A DNA stretch of 31,609 nt from CBFCZU01 sp965602635 (lineage in GTDB: Bacteria; Planctomycetota; Phycisphaerae; SM23-33), in NCBI GenBank assembly GCA_965602635.1, contig CBFCZU010000014.1:1-31609 (forward strand). The letters are read 5' to 3'. Made by a program: the position numbers and the translations under genes. Positions 25,015 to 31,609 of the stretch are shown piece after piece; position 1 is the first letter of the stretch, and every line of letters begins with the position of its first letter. The notes beneath the pieces are model-generated. The model worked only from the letters and a program-made list of their open reading frames with translations. It made no database searches and was not told the DNA's origin.

Positions 25015-26124
25015 GTGGCCAGAAGAAAGGGCAAGTCGAGGCGGCGGATCAAAGACTGGCAGCGGCGGTTCCGCGAGGAGGACATCACTTCGCTCGACGC
25101 CGACCAGACGGAGACGCTCCAGCGCGACCGCGTCAAGCTGCCGCCCTGGCGGCTCAAGGAGGAGATGGGCCAGGTCGAGGCCCCCGAGGGCCCGAGCGAT
25201 GAGGGGATGGTGACGGGGCTGTTCCCCGGGTGCGTCCAGGTCCGCGTGGGCGATGAGGAGCTGCTCTGCCGAATCGCCGGCACCTTCCGCCCGCCCAAGG
25301 ACATCTCCGCCCTGGCGGTCGGCGACCAGGTGACGATCGTCCGGGCGCGCGACGAGCACGTCTCCGGCCAGGGCGACATCGACAAGGACCGCGCCGACGG
25401 CGTGCTGGTGTCCCGCCGGCCCCGGGAGACCGTGCTTTCCCGCCCCCAGCGCCGCGGGCGATACGATGAGGTATTCGAGAAGGTCGTGGCGGCGAACATG
25501 GAGGTGCTGCTGATCGTCACGTCCGTCAGGCAGCCGCGCCTCAGGCCGGGGCTGGTGGACCGGTTCTGCATCATCGCCGAGCGGGGCGAGATGCTGCCGC
25601 TGGTGGTGTTCAACAAGATCGACCTTGGCGAGGTGGACGAGGCGTTCGCCGCGGAGCTGGCCACCGGCGGGATTCCGACGGTCCGCTGCTCGGCCCTGAC
25701 GGGGGCGGGGCTGGACGACCTGCGGGCCGCACTCGCCGGGCGGCGGAGCATCCTGGCCGGGGCCTCGGGGGTGGGCAAGTCGGCGATCGTCAACGCGATC
25801 GTGCCGGGGGCCGACCTGCCCACGCGGGAGATCCGGATGAAGGACGAGCGCGGGCGGCACGCCACCACCGCCGCCACGCTCCACAAGCTGCCCGGCGGCG
25901 GGCTGATCGTGGACACGCCGGGCGTGCGCGAGCTGGCGCTGGAGATGGACGACACCGAGCTGACCTGGTACTTCCCCGAAATGGTCGCCCTGGCCGGGGA
26001 GTGCAAGTTCAACAACTGCACGCATACCCACGAGCCCGACTGCGCGGTTCGCTCCGCCGCCGAGGCCGGGGAAATAGCCCCCCGCCGATACCACGGCTAC
26101 CTGCGCATCCTGGAAACGCTCTGA
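25015..26124 (+). CDS. rsgA: ribosome small subunit-dependent GTPase A
   Basis: RsgA (YjeQ) is a late 30S assembly GTPase. The protein of about 369 aa shows the circularly permuted order: an OB-fold (about 62-110), then G4 NKID (200-203) and G5 SAL (226-228) before G1 GASGVGKS (249-256) and G3 DTPG (300-303). The C-terminal zinc site is Cys330, Cys335, His337, Cys343. The basic N-terminus (RRKGKSRRRIKDWQRRFR) and a Glu/Asp-rich stretch form a roughly 60-residue extension before the OB-fold. An in-frame ATG at 25006 overlaps the -10 box of a good promoter, so the GTG at 25015 on a leaderless mRNA is preferred. Apparent reading frame far upstream is antisense to the transglutaminase gene. Confidence 0.93.
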   Translation: MARRKGKSRRRIKDWQRRFREEDITSLDADQTETLQRDRVKLPPWRLKEEMGQVEAPEGPSDEGMVTGLFPGCVQVRVGDEELLCRIAGTFRPPKDISALAVGDQVTIVRARDEHVSGQGDIDKDRADGVLVSRRPRETVLSRPQRRGRYDEVFEKVVAANMEVLLIVTSVRQPRLRPGLVDRFCIIAERGEMLPLVVFNKIDLGEVDEAFAAELATGGIPTVRCSALTGAGLDDLRAALAGRRSILAGASGVGKSAIVNAIVPGADLPTREIRMKDERGRHATTAATLHKLPGGGLIVDTPGVRELALEMDDTELTWYFPEMVALAGECKFNNCTHTHEPDCAVRSAAEAGEIAPRRYHGYLRILETL

Positions 26125-26137
26125 CCGGCACGGGGAA

Positions 26138-26156
26138 AAATGATGCGAAATGATGC
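26138..26156 (+). promoter_or_regulatory. tandem AAATGATGC sites upstream of a promoter
   Basis: Two identical 9-mers (26138-26146, 26148-26156) repeat with a 10-bp period, ending two bases before the -35 box. Direct repeats one helical turn apart at this place are typical of activator (for example OmpR/PhoB-type) binding sites. The regulator is unknown. Confidence 0.45.
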
Positions 26157-26158
26157 CC

Positions 26159-26187
26159 TTGCCTTTCGTGCGGGCATGTGATATGAT
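26159..26187 (+). promoter_or_regulatory. extended -10 promoter of the zinc-finger gene
   Basis: TTGCCT (26159-26164), 17 bp, TATGAT (26182-26187) preceded by TGA. Predicted start is about 26194, a leader of about 117 nt. Confidence 0.65.
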
Positions 26188-26310
26188 ATGTTCAGGACCG
26201 ATTGCCCGGTGACGCCGGCCGCGGAACGGGGCCTCATTCATATCTCCTATCCTCGCGGCGTAGGAAGCCGGACATCTCGACGAGGATTTCTTTCGGAAGG
26301 CAGGTGCCAC

Positions 26311-27054
26311 ATGTGCGCCCACGGTCCTATCACAGCCGATAAGTCCCCGCGCGTCGAGGAGCAGGAGAGCCACGAGGCGTCAGGCCTCCCGCGGCATTTC
26401 GAGGAGGCGCTGAAAGAGTTGGGAAGCGCGATCGCCGGCAAGAAGGTTGAACCGATCTGCACCAGCTACCTCGCGCTGCGGCGGGCGGGACACGCCATGC
26501 CGCTGCATGAGTTCGTTTCGCACATCGAGAGCGCCCACGGCCGCACGGCGCAGGCGGTGGTCATTTCGGCGTTCAGCCACCGCAAGTGCTTCATGTGCGA
26601 GGACGGCGGCACCGTCTGCCAGACCTGCCACGGCAGCGGGCAGGTGGACCGCTTCATGTGCCCCCAGTGCGACGGGATGGGGCTCCAGCCGTGCACCTTC
26701 TGCCTCGGAACGTCCTGGAACGACCCGAACGAGGTGCCCGGCGAGCTTCGCAAGGGGGTGTTTCGCCGACAGGTGGCGCACGTGGAGAAGGACGCCGCGC
26801 GTCTGAGCAAGCTGCCTGACGTGTCGAAGCTGAAGTCGGCCGGCTCGTTCTCGCCCGCCAAGCGCGGCCAGATCGTCAGTTGGCTGGTTCGCCTGCGGGC
26901 GAGGCTCAACAGCCTGACCGGCTCGCCGGTGGACAGCGAGGCCAACCGCGCCGTCCGCTACGAGGCGCTCGGCCGCCGTATCGGCGGCATCCTGGAGGCC
27001 CTGGTCCCGACACATGCCGCGCCGCCGGACGAGGACGACGAGGACGAAATCTGA
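26311..27054 (+). CDS. DnaJ-type zinc-finger protein without a J domain
   Basis: This 247-residue cytoplasmic protein has a compact cysteine-rich centre with four CxxC pairs: Cys93/96, Cys103/106 (CQTCHGSG), Cys117/120 (CPQCDGMG) and Cys128/131 (CTFCLG). This resembles the DnaJ zinc-binding domain with its CxxCxGxG repeats. No J domain (HPD motif) or substrate-binding domain is present. The N-terminus (1-90) is helical. The C-terminal half is basic and helical, ending in an acidic tail DEDDEDEI. Such mini-DnaJ proteins may be chaperone or redox-linked adaptors; the function here is unknown. The open frame reaches back to 26188, but that ATG overlaps the -10 box. The ATG at 26311 with GGAAGG 10 nt upstream is used. 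Confidence 0.72.
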   Translation: MCAHGPITADKSPRVEEQESHEASGLPRHFEEALKELGSAIAGKKVEPICTSYLALRRAGHAMPLHEFVSHIESAHGRTAQAVVISAFSHRKCFMCEDGGTVCQTCHGSGQVDRFMCPQCDGMGLQPCTFCLGTSWNDPNEVPGELRKGVFRRQVAHVEKDAARLSKLPDVSKLKSAGSFSPAKRGQIVSWLVRLRARLNSLTGSPVDSEANRAVRYEALGRRIGGILEALVPTHAAPPDEDDEDEI

Positions 27055-27121
27055 TCACCGCGGCCGGATAGCCTCTGAAGCACTTCACCGCAGCCCGCAC
27101 GCCCGTCGTGCAACATCCGGG

Positions 27122-27982
27122 CTAGTCCACCCTTTTCAGCCCGGCCGTCTCCGCGCGCCGCCGCAGGCGGCGAATCTCCCGCTCCGCCGGCGGCTGGAGC
27201 AGCTCGGGAAACTCGCTGGCGCGGTAGCAGGGGCGGTACTGGCCCATCACGTTGATTCCGCATCCCGGAGCCGCCTCCGCGATCGTCTCGATGACCCGCT
27301 CGCCGCCGGCGACGTCCATGGGCAGCACCAGATGCCTGACCATCACCCCCCGGGCGGCGACGCCCCGCTCGTCCAGCGACAGGGGCCCGACCTGGCGGTA
27401 CATCTCGGCCAGGGCCCCCCGAGCCACCTGCGGGTAGTCCTCGGCGCCCGAGTATTTCCGGGCCGCCTCGGGCGAGGCGTACTTGAAGTCGGGCATGTAT
27501 ATGTCCACGAAGCCTTCCAGCAGGGCCAGCATTTCCACCGACTCGTACCCGCCGCAGTTGTACACGATCGGCAGGCTCAGCCCCCTGCCGCGTGCAATTT
27601 CGATGGCCTCCATCGCCTGGGGGGCAACGTGCGTCGGCGTGACGAGGTTGACGTTGCTGCACGCCCGCTGCTGCATGCCGAGCATCAGTTCGGCCAGCTC
27701 GCGCGGCGACACCTCCACCCCGCCGTCAGAGTGGGAGATGTCGTAGTTCTGGCAGAAGACGCAATTCAGGTTACACCCCTGAAAGAATATGGTGCCACTG
27801 CCCCCCATGCCGACCAGGACCGGCTCCTCGCCGAAGTGCGCCCCGGCCGAGGCCACCCGCGGCAGGGCACCCGTACGGCAGGCGCCCTTCTCGCCCGCCA
27901 GGCGGTCGGCCCCGCAGGCGCGCGGACACACCCTGCAGGGGCTGAGCATCGAACGAGCCTTGGCAACCGTCTCACTAACCAT
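27122..27982 (-). CDS. PflX-type radical SAM protein (COG1313-like)
   Basis: This is a radical S-adenosylmethionine protein homologous to pyruvate formate-lyase activases. The [4Fe-4S] SAM cluster motif is Cys70, Cys74, Cys77 (GCNLNCVFCQNY). An N-terminal cysteine set (Cys16, Cys19, Cys23, Cys35 in CRVCPRACGADR and GACRTG) could bind a second cluster. The block SAGAHFGEEPVLVGMGGSGTIFF is characteristic of PflX/COG1313 proteins. The target is unknown and no glycyl-radical enzyme is in the window. The start is ATG 27982 (286 aa); a TTG two codons earlier is possible. Its 5' end is divergent from the sulfatase gene. Confidence 0.85.
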   Translation of the reverse strand: MVSETVAKARSMLSPCRVCPRACGADRLAGEKGACRTGALPRVASAGAHFGEEPVLVGMGGSGTIFFQGCNLNCVFCQNYDISHSDGGVEVSPRELAELMLGMQQRACSNVNLVTPTHVAPQAMEAIEIARGRGLSLPIVYNCGGYESVEMLALLEGFVDIYMPDFKYASPEAARKYSGAEDYPQVARGALAEMYRQVGPLSLDERGVAARGVMVRHLVLPMDVAGGERVIETIAEAAPGCGINVMGQYRPCYRASEFPELLQPPAEREIRRLRRRAETAGLKRVD

Positions 27983-28189
27983 GTCCAAGACATTCTAGGC
28001 AGGCAGTTGGGGCAAATAAACTCTGCCCTGGCTGGTCCGCCGGCCGGGCGAATCCTAACCTGCCATTGGCCCCCCTGCGGGGCCGCGGAAGAGCGTATAG
28101 CGCCAGCGGCCGTGACTGGAGGGACAAGGCCCAGCATCCGTAGCTGTCGGTGCTCGTCCTTGTCTCCCCGCAGCGCTCCTGCTCTGATG

Positions 28190-28253
28190 CGCGGCGGGCA
28201 AAGACTGAGGGATGGAGAGGCTTGCTCAACCTTTCCTGGCTTTGCCCGCCGCG
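28190..28253. repeat. large imperfect hairpin in a divergent intergenic region
   Basis: Perfect 14-bp arms CGCGGCGGGCAAAG (28190-28203) and CTTTGCCCGCCGCG (28240-28253) enclose a second stem GGAGAGG/CCTTTCC (28214-28220, 28230-28236, one G-U on the plus strand) with a 9-nt loop. It lies upstream of the sulfatase promoter and within any long PflX leader. Another small hairpin, GGCCCC/GGGGCC, lies at 28068-28084. The region 27983-28341 has no gene. Confidence 0.6.
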
Positions 28254-28279
28254 GCGTGTGTTTGCCGCCCGCGTCCCAC

Positions 28280-28309
28280 TTGCCGCCCCCCGCCCAGGCC
28301 GGGTATGTT
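28280..28309 (+). promoter_or_regulatory. promoter of the sulfatase gene
   Basis: TTGCCG (28280-28285), 18 bp, TATGTT (28304-28309), about 26 nt of leader. GGGAG (28329-28333) lies 8 nt before the ATG. Confidence 0.5.
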
Positions 28310-28341
28310 AGGTCGCCTGAGCCCAGGCGGGAGCGCTACAC

Positions 28342-29604
28342 ATGAGGCCGAACTTCATCTACTTCATCTGCCACGATCTCGGGCGGAATCTCGCGTGCTA
28401 TGGCGACGAGACAATTCCCTCGCCCAACCTCGACGCGATGGCCGGCTCGGGCGTCCGCTTCACCCACTTCTTCGCCGCATCCACGGCCTGCAGCCCGGCG
28501 CGCGGGTGCCTGATGACCGGGCGGCATGCCCACGAGCAGGGCCTGATGGGGCTCGTCAACCGGGGCTGGGACTATGCCGGCCGGCCACGCACCACCGTCC
28601 ATGACCTCAACGACGCCGGCTACTTCACGCAGCTCATCGGGCTCCAGCACGAGTCGCCCGCGCTCGAGAAGCTGGGCTACCAGGGCGTGTGGAGCGAATC
28701 GGCCCGCGCCGACCGCGTCGCCGACAAGGCGGTGGAATTTCTCCGCTCCCGCTCGAGCGCGGACGGGCCGTTCTTCCTGAGCCTGGCCACGGGCGAGGTC
28801 CACCTGCCATTCGACCACGACCGCTACCAGTTCGACGACCCCGCCGAGGTCGCTCTGCCGGCGTTCCTGCCCGACAACCAGATCAACCGCCGCCAGATGG
28901 GTATGTTCCACGGGGCCATCCGGTTCATGGACCAGCACTTCGGGCGGATTCTCGCCGCCCTGGACGACTCGCCGCTGGGGGCCGGCACCATCGTCGTCTT
29001 CACCACCGACCACGGCATGGCCTTTCCCCGCGCCAAGAGCACGCTGTATGACCCGGGCATCGGCGTGGCGATGATCGTCCGCATGCCGCCGGGCGCCGGG
29101 CGCGGCGGGCAGGTCCGCGACGAGCTGCTCAGCGGGATCGACCTGAGGCCGACGTTGTGCGAGCTTGCCGGCGTGCCGGTCGGCGGCGAGGTCAGCGGCC
29201 GCAGCTTCGCGCCGCTGCTGACCGGAGGCGACTACCGCCCGAGGGAGGAAATCTTCTCCGAGAAGAACTTCCACAAGATATTCGACCCCATTCGCTGCGT
29301 GCGGACGCGCGAGTACAAGTACATCCGCAACTTCCGCGACGTCCCGCAACTGATCCTTCCCCTGGACGTTGAGAAGGCCTTCCCCCCGGAGTCGCTCCGT
29401 CCGGACTGCGCGGCGCCGAGAGCGGCCGAGGAGCTCTACGAGCTGGGAAGCGACGCCGGCGAGGAAAAGAACCTAACCGGGTGTCCCGAGCGTGCGGCCG
29501 CGGCGGCGGAACTGCGCCGCAGACTCGACGAGTGGATGGAGCGGACCGGGGATCCGATCCTCTCCGATCGCGATATCCCCTACCCTCCCGAGCAGTTTCC
29601 GTAA
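28342..29604 (+). CDS. S1-family sulfatase
   Basis: This is a formylglycine-dependent sulfatase of 420 aa, a little short for the family. The modification motif is Cys50-S-P-A-Arg54 (CSPARGCLMTGR), in which Cys is converted to formylglycine. Calcium ligands include Asp12 and the pair Asp223-His224 (TTDHG); Lys232 (AKSTLYD) is also in its usual place. The first position of the usual DD motif is His11 (CHDLG), a variant common in planctomycete heparan-N-sulfatase-like (S1_8) proteins. No signal peptide is seen, so it may work on internalised sulfated sugars or leave the cell by another route. No formylglycine-generating enzyme or transporter is nearby. Substrate is unknown. Confidence 0.92.
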   Translation: MRPNFIYFICHDLGRNLACYGDETIPSPNLDAMAGSGVRFTHFFAASTACSPARGCLMTGRHAHEQGLMGLVNRGWDYAGRPRTTVHDLNDAGYFTQLIGLQHESPALEKLGYQGVWSESARADRVADKAVEFLRSRSSADGPFFLSLATGEVHLPFDHDRYQFDDPAEVALPAFLPDNQINRRQMGMFHGAIRFMDQHFGRILAALDDSPLGAGTIVVFTTDHGMAFPRAKSTLYDPGIGVAMIVRMPPGAGRGGQVRDELLSGIDLRPTLCELAGVPVGGEVSGRSFAPLLTGGDYRPREEIFSEKNFHKIFDPIRCVRTREYKYIRNFRDVPQLILPLDVEKAFPPESLRPDCAAPRAAEELYELGSDAGEEKNLTGCPERAAAAAELRRRLDEWMERTGDPILSDRDIPYPPEQFP

Positions 29605-29629
29605 CGCGGCAGCCCGCCGGGCCAGGGTC

Positions 29630-30427
29630 TCAGGGGCTCGCGCCGCCACCCGCGGCCGGCCTGCTGGTCAGCGGCTTGAGGATCACGCCAAGCGGGCCCT
29701 TGATGATGTCGGTCGCACCCTTGATCGCCATGCCGGGCATTTGAAGGAACGTCCCCAGCCCGGCCATCAGCTCGGGCGGAACGAACGTCTTGATGTTCAG
29801 GTCGCCCGCGAGGGCTGCCTTGCGCACCAGCTCCAGGACGATCATGGCCGTCAGGCCGCCGGTGGTGACGCCCCGCCCGTTCGGGCCGCGGATGTCCTGC
29901 AGCTCGACCGATTCGAGATTGATGTCCATCAGCCCCTCCTCGACCACCCCGCCGCCGAACCGCACGGTGGCCTGCCTGATGACGAGCTTGTCCACCCACA
30001 TTCGCGTCCGTTTCGCGTCGGTCGCCGCCAGCCCGCCCTTGACGTTCTCAAGGAACACCTTCACGTTGGTGCCCTGCCTGCCGGCCTCGATGGATATCAG
30101 CAGCTTCTCGATCTCCAGCCGGCGGACGTGGACGGGCTGGTTCCACAACGAGCGCGTCTTGACCTTCACCTCGGCCCCCTCGGCGAGGAACATGCTGCCC
30201 TGCGAGTAGCCGGGCGGGTTCATGACGGCCAGCCGCTTGACGCGAAGCCGACCCGACAGCAGCGACAGGTTGACCCCGTCGGCCGTGCAGGCGACGCCGC
30301 CGGCGTGCTCGACACCCTCGGTGAGGGCCTTCGCCGCCAGCCGGTCCATGTAGATCGCCGCGACCACTCCGAGCACGACCGCCAGCAGGACCAGCAGGAC
30401 GACGATTCGCAGTACAACCTTGAGCAT
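29630..30427 (-). CDS. AsmA-like inner-membrane-anchored protein
   Basis: The 265-residue protein begins with one transmembrane helix (about 6-26, VVLRIVVLLVLLAVVLGVVAA). A periplasmic AsmA-like N-terminal beta-groove follows (GVEHAGGVACTADGVNLSLLSGRLRVKRLAVMNPPGY). AsmA/YdbH-type proteins are thought to help lipid movement between membranes. This one is short and its C-terminus ends Pro/Gly/Ala-rich. The ATG at 30427 has GGAG 5 nt upstream. It follows the alpha/beta hydrolase gene by 59 bp on the same strand, so the two may be co-transcribed. Confidence 0.7.
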   Translation of the reverse strand: MLKVVLRIVVLLVLLAVVLGVVAAIYMDRLAAKALTEGVEHAGGVACTADGVNLSLLSGRLRVKRLAVMNPPGYSQGSMFLAEGAEVKVKTRSLWNQPVHVRRLEIEKLLISIEAGRQGTNVKVFLENVKGGLAATDAKRTRMWVDKLVIRQATVRFGGGVVEEGLMDINLESVELQDIRGPNGRGVTTGGLTAMIVLELVRKAALAGDLNIKTFVPPELMAGLGTFLQMPGMAIKGATDIIKGPLGVILKPLTSRPAAGGGASP

Positions 30428-30486
30428 GGCCTCTCCGCCCCCCGCGCGGCGGACATGTTCTTAATCGGCCCATGGGGGGAAAAGCA

Positions 30487-31485
30487 TTATCCGCTGGGGG
30501 TGCCCGGTCTCTTGGCAGCGAGTCTTTCCAGGTCGGCGACGATCTTGGCCTCCCTGCCGAACAGCATTCCGATGTGGCCGGCCAAGGGAATCAGCTCCAA
30601 CTCCACTGGCCCGCCCGCGGCCTTCTTCAGCTCCTCGCTGTCGGTGTAGGGGACGATCTTGTCCAGCTTGCCGTGGACCAGCAGCACCGGGCAGCGGACC
30701 TTGGCAATCGCCTCCAGCGTCGATGCCGCCGCCGGGTCGAACTTGCCGATCTCCCCGGCGCGGGCGAGGACGTCATCCAGGTCCTCGTCGCTCATGTTGG
30801 GGGCGTCGATGAGCTTGCGGGCGACGGACTTGAGGTCTTTCGGCGGAGCCATGGCCATCACGCCCTTCACCCGCGGATCGACAGCGGCGTACTGAATCGC
30901 CACCGACCCGCCCAGGCTGACGCCGAAGGCGAGCAGCGGCTCGGAGATGAGCTTCTCCTCATACAGGGCGTCGATCACGCGCCGCTGGTCGTGTTTCTCC
31001 AGCGCGCCATAGGTGACGTACCGCCCGGTGCTGCGCCCGTGCGCGCGGAGGTCGGCCAGCACCACGTTGAAGCCCTTCTCGGCGAGTAGCTTCGCCAGCA
31101 TCAGGTACGCGATCTTGGCGTCGCCCAGCGCGTGGATCGCCAGCACCGTGCCCTGGGGAAGGGCCTTGGGTGAGGCCTTCAGGATCCATACGTCGATCTC
31201 GATCTTGTCGGGCATCGTGTACCGCCGGCCGTGGGCAATCTTCCCCTGCCGAACCAGCACCGCCGATGAGCCGAGCATCGCCTGGTTGACCTTGCCGTAG
31301 TTGGTGTTCTGCTCGACGAGCATCTTCGCGCGGCGGCTTACGGCGGGGCTGACGCGCCGGGCACGCCGCACACCCTTGCTTGGGCCGGTGGCGGAACGGC
31401 GGCCGGGGAGTTTCATCAGGACCAGGGCCGCCACGATCGCCAGCACCACCAAGACGGCCAGGATTCGCAATATCCACTTACGCAT
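30487..31485 (-). CDS. membrane-anchored alpha/beta hydrolase
   Basis: The 332-residue protein has one N-terminal transmembrane segment (5-26) and then an alpha/beta-hydrolase fold. The nucleophile elbow is GVSLGG with Ser190, the acid Asp275 (HGKLDKIVP) and the base His304 (LAGHIGM). The oxyanion strand TVLAIHALGD and ADLRAHGRSTG belong to the esterase/lipase-like group. It likely acts on the outer face of the cytoplasmic membrane. Its substrate is unknown. The ATG at 31485 follows GGGAG by 8 nt; an ATG at 31506 overlaps the preceding stop and would add seven residues. It follows the partial hemC-like gene closely. Confidence 0.85.
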   Translation of the reverse strand: MRKWILRILAVLVVLAIVAALVLMKLPGRRSATGPSKGVRRARRVSPAVSRRAKMLVEQNTNYGKVNQAMLGSSAVLVRQGKIAHGRRYTMPDKIEIDVWILKASPKALPQGTVLAIHALGDAKIAYLMLAKLLAEKGFNVVLADLRAHGRSTGRYVTYGALEKHDQRRVIDALYEEKLISEPLLAFGVSLGGSVAIQYAAVDPRVKGVMAMAPPKDLKSVARKLIDAPNMSDEDLDDVLARAGEIGKFDPAAASTLEAIAKVRCPVLLVHGKLDKIVPYTDSEELKKAAGGPVELELIPLAGHIGMLFGREAKIVADLERLAAKRPGTPSG

Positions 31486-31505
31486 GGTGGGGTCTCCCTG
31501 TGCCA

Positions 31506-31609
31506 TTAGCGGCAGTCATCTACTGACCGGAGAATCTCGACAGCGCCGGCCTGATGAAGCTCGCGGGCCAGCTCCCCGGCGACCTGCTCTGCGGTGGGCG
31601 CCTCGGCGG
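31506..31609 (-). CDS. C-terminal end of a gene, possibly hemC
   Basis: Only the last 34 codons lie in the window, in one frame reading AEAPTAEQVAGELARELHQ then AGAVEILRSVDDCR and a TAA stop. The pattern AxxLxxELxxxGAxEIL resembles the end of porphobilinogen deaminase (HemC). The match is too short to be certain. The stop overlaps an ATG (TAATG) in frame with the alpha/beta hydrolase, suggesting one transcript. Confidence 0.4.
   Translation of the reverse strand, partial: AEAPTAEQVAGELARELHQAGAVEILRSVDDCR

Noticed and set aside
26188..26310. Upstream ATG for the zinc-finger protein
   Set aside because: It overlaps the -10 box of a strong promoter and would lie before the transcription start.
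24877..26373. N-terminal extension of the transglutaminase frame
   Set aside because: Antisense to rsgA; the signal peptide at 24876 marks the true start.

Overview
The window is a GC-rich bacterial chromosome segment with densely packed genes on both strands. No rRNA, tRNA, CRISPR array, transposase or phage gene is visible. The gene mix suggests an environmental planctomycete, perhaps Phycisphaerae-like: DUF3160, DUF58 plus transglutaminase, GH35 galactosidase, S1 sulfatase, HEAT lipoprotein, AsmA-like protein, and many short dispersed palindromes. This assignment is inference from gene content. No marker gene was compared with a database.

Layout. 1-1283: short palindromes and an exported orphan protein with atypical base use. 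1283-4822 (minus): a Mut7-C RNase-domain protein, a secreted beta-propeller protein whose 3' end runs into a 154-bp foldback element, and RNase Y (rny). 4823-5667: a gene-free divergent region with a rny promoter about 600 nt upstream of its start codon and an mscS promoter. 5668-10361: MscS channel, DUF3160 protein, a small unknown protein and a HAD hydrolase. 10335-11049: a predicted small RNA or attenuator with a perfect-consensus promoter and a terminator, then a remnant of a PfkB-family kinase. 11050-12377: HEAT lipoprotein, then hicB with a truncated hicA. 12394-14678 (minus): the two-gene NfnAB / NADPH-GltA-type flavoprotein operon. 14880-18419: dnaE, followed convergently by an HU-like protein. 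19122-24876 (minus): GH35 beta-galactosidase, DUF58 protein, and a secreted transglutaminase/TPR protein. 25015-27054: rsgA and a DnaJ-type zinc-finger protein without a J domain. 27122-31609: PflX-type radical SAM protein, sulfatase, AsmA-like protein, alpha/beta hydrolase, and a partial gene resembling the end of hemC.

How the genes work together. There is no single large pathway island. Housekeeping functions (DNA replication, mRNA decay, ribosome assembly, nucleoid structure, tetrapyrrole synthesis) are interspersed with polysaccharide-degradation and envelope genes. Good sigma70-type promoters (TTGnnn-N16-18-TAnnnT, several with an extended TGn -10) precede many genes.

The least explained signals lie between genes. 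They are a promoter-plus-terminator RNA unit at 10432-10574 (minus), the long structured rny leader, the 1794-1947 foldback element, a truncated hicA, and a kinase remnant.
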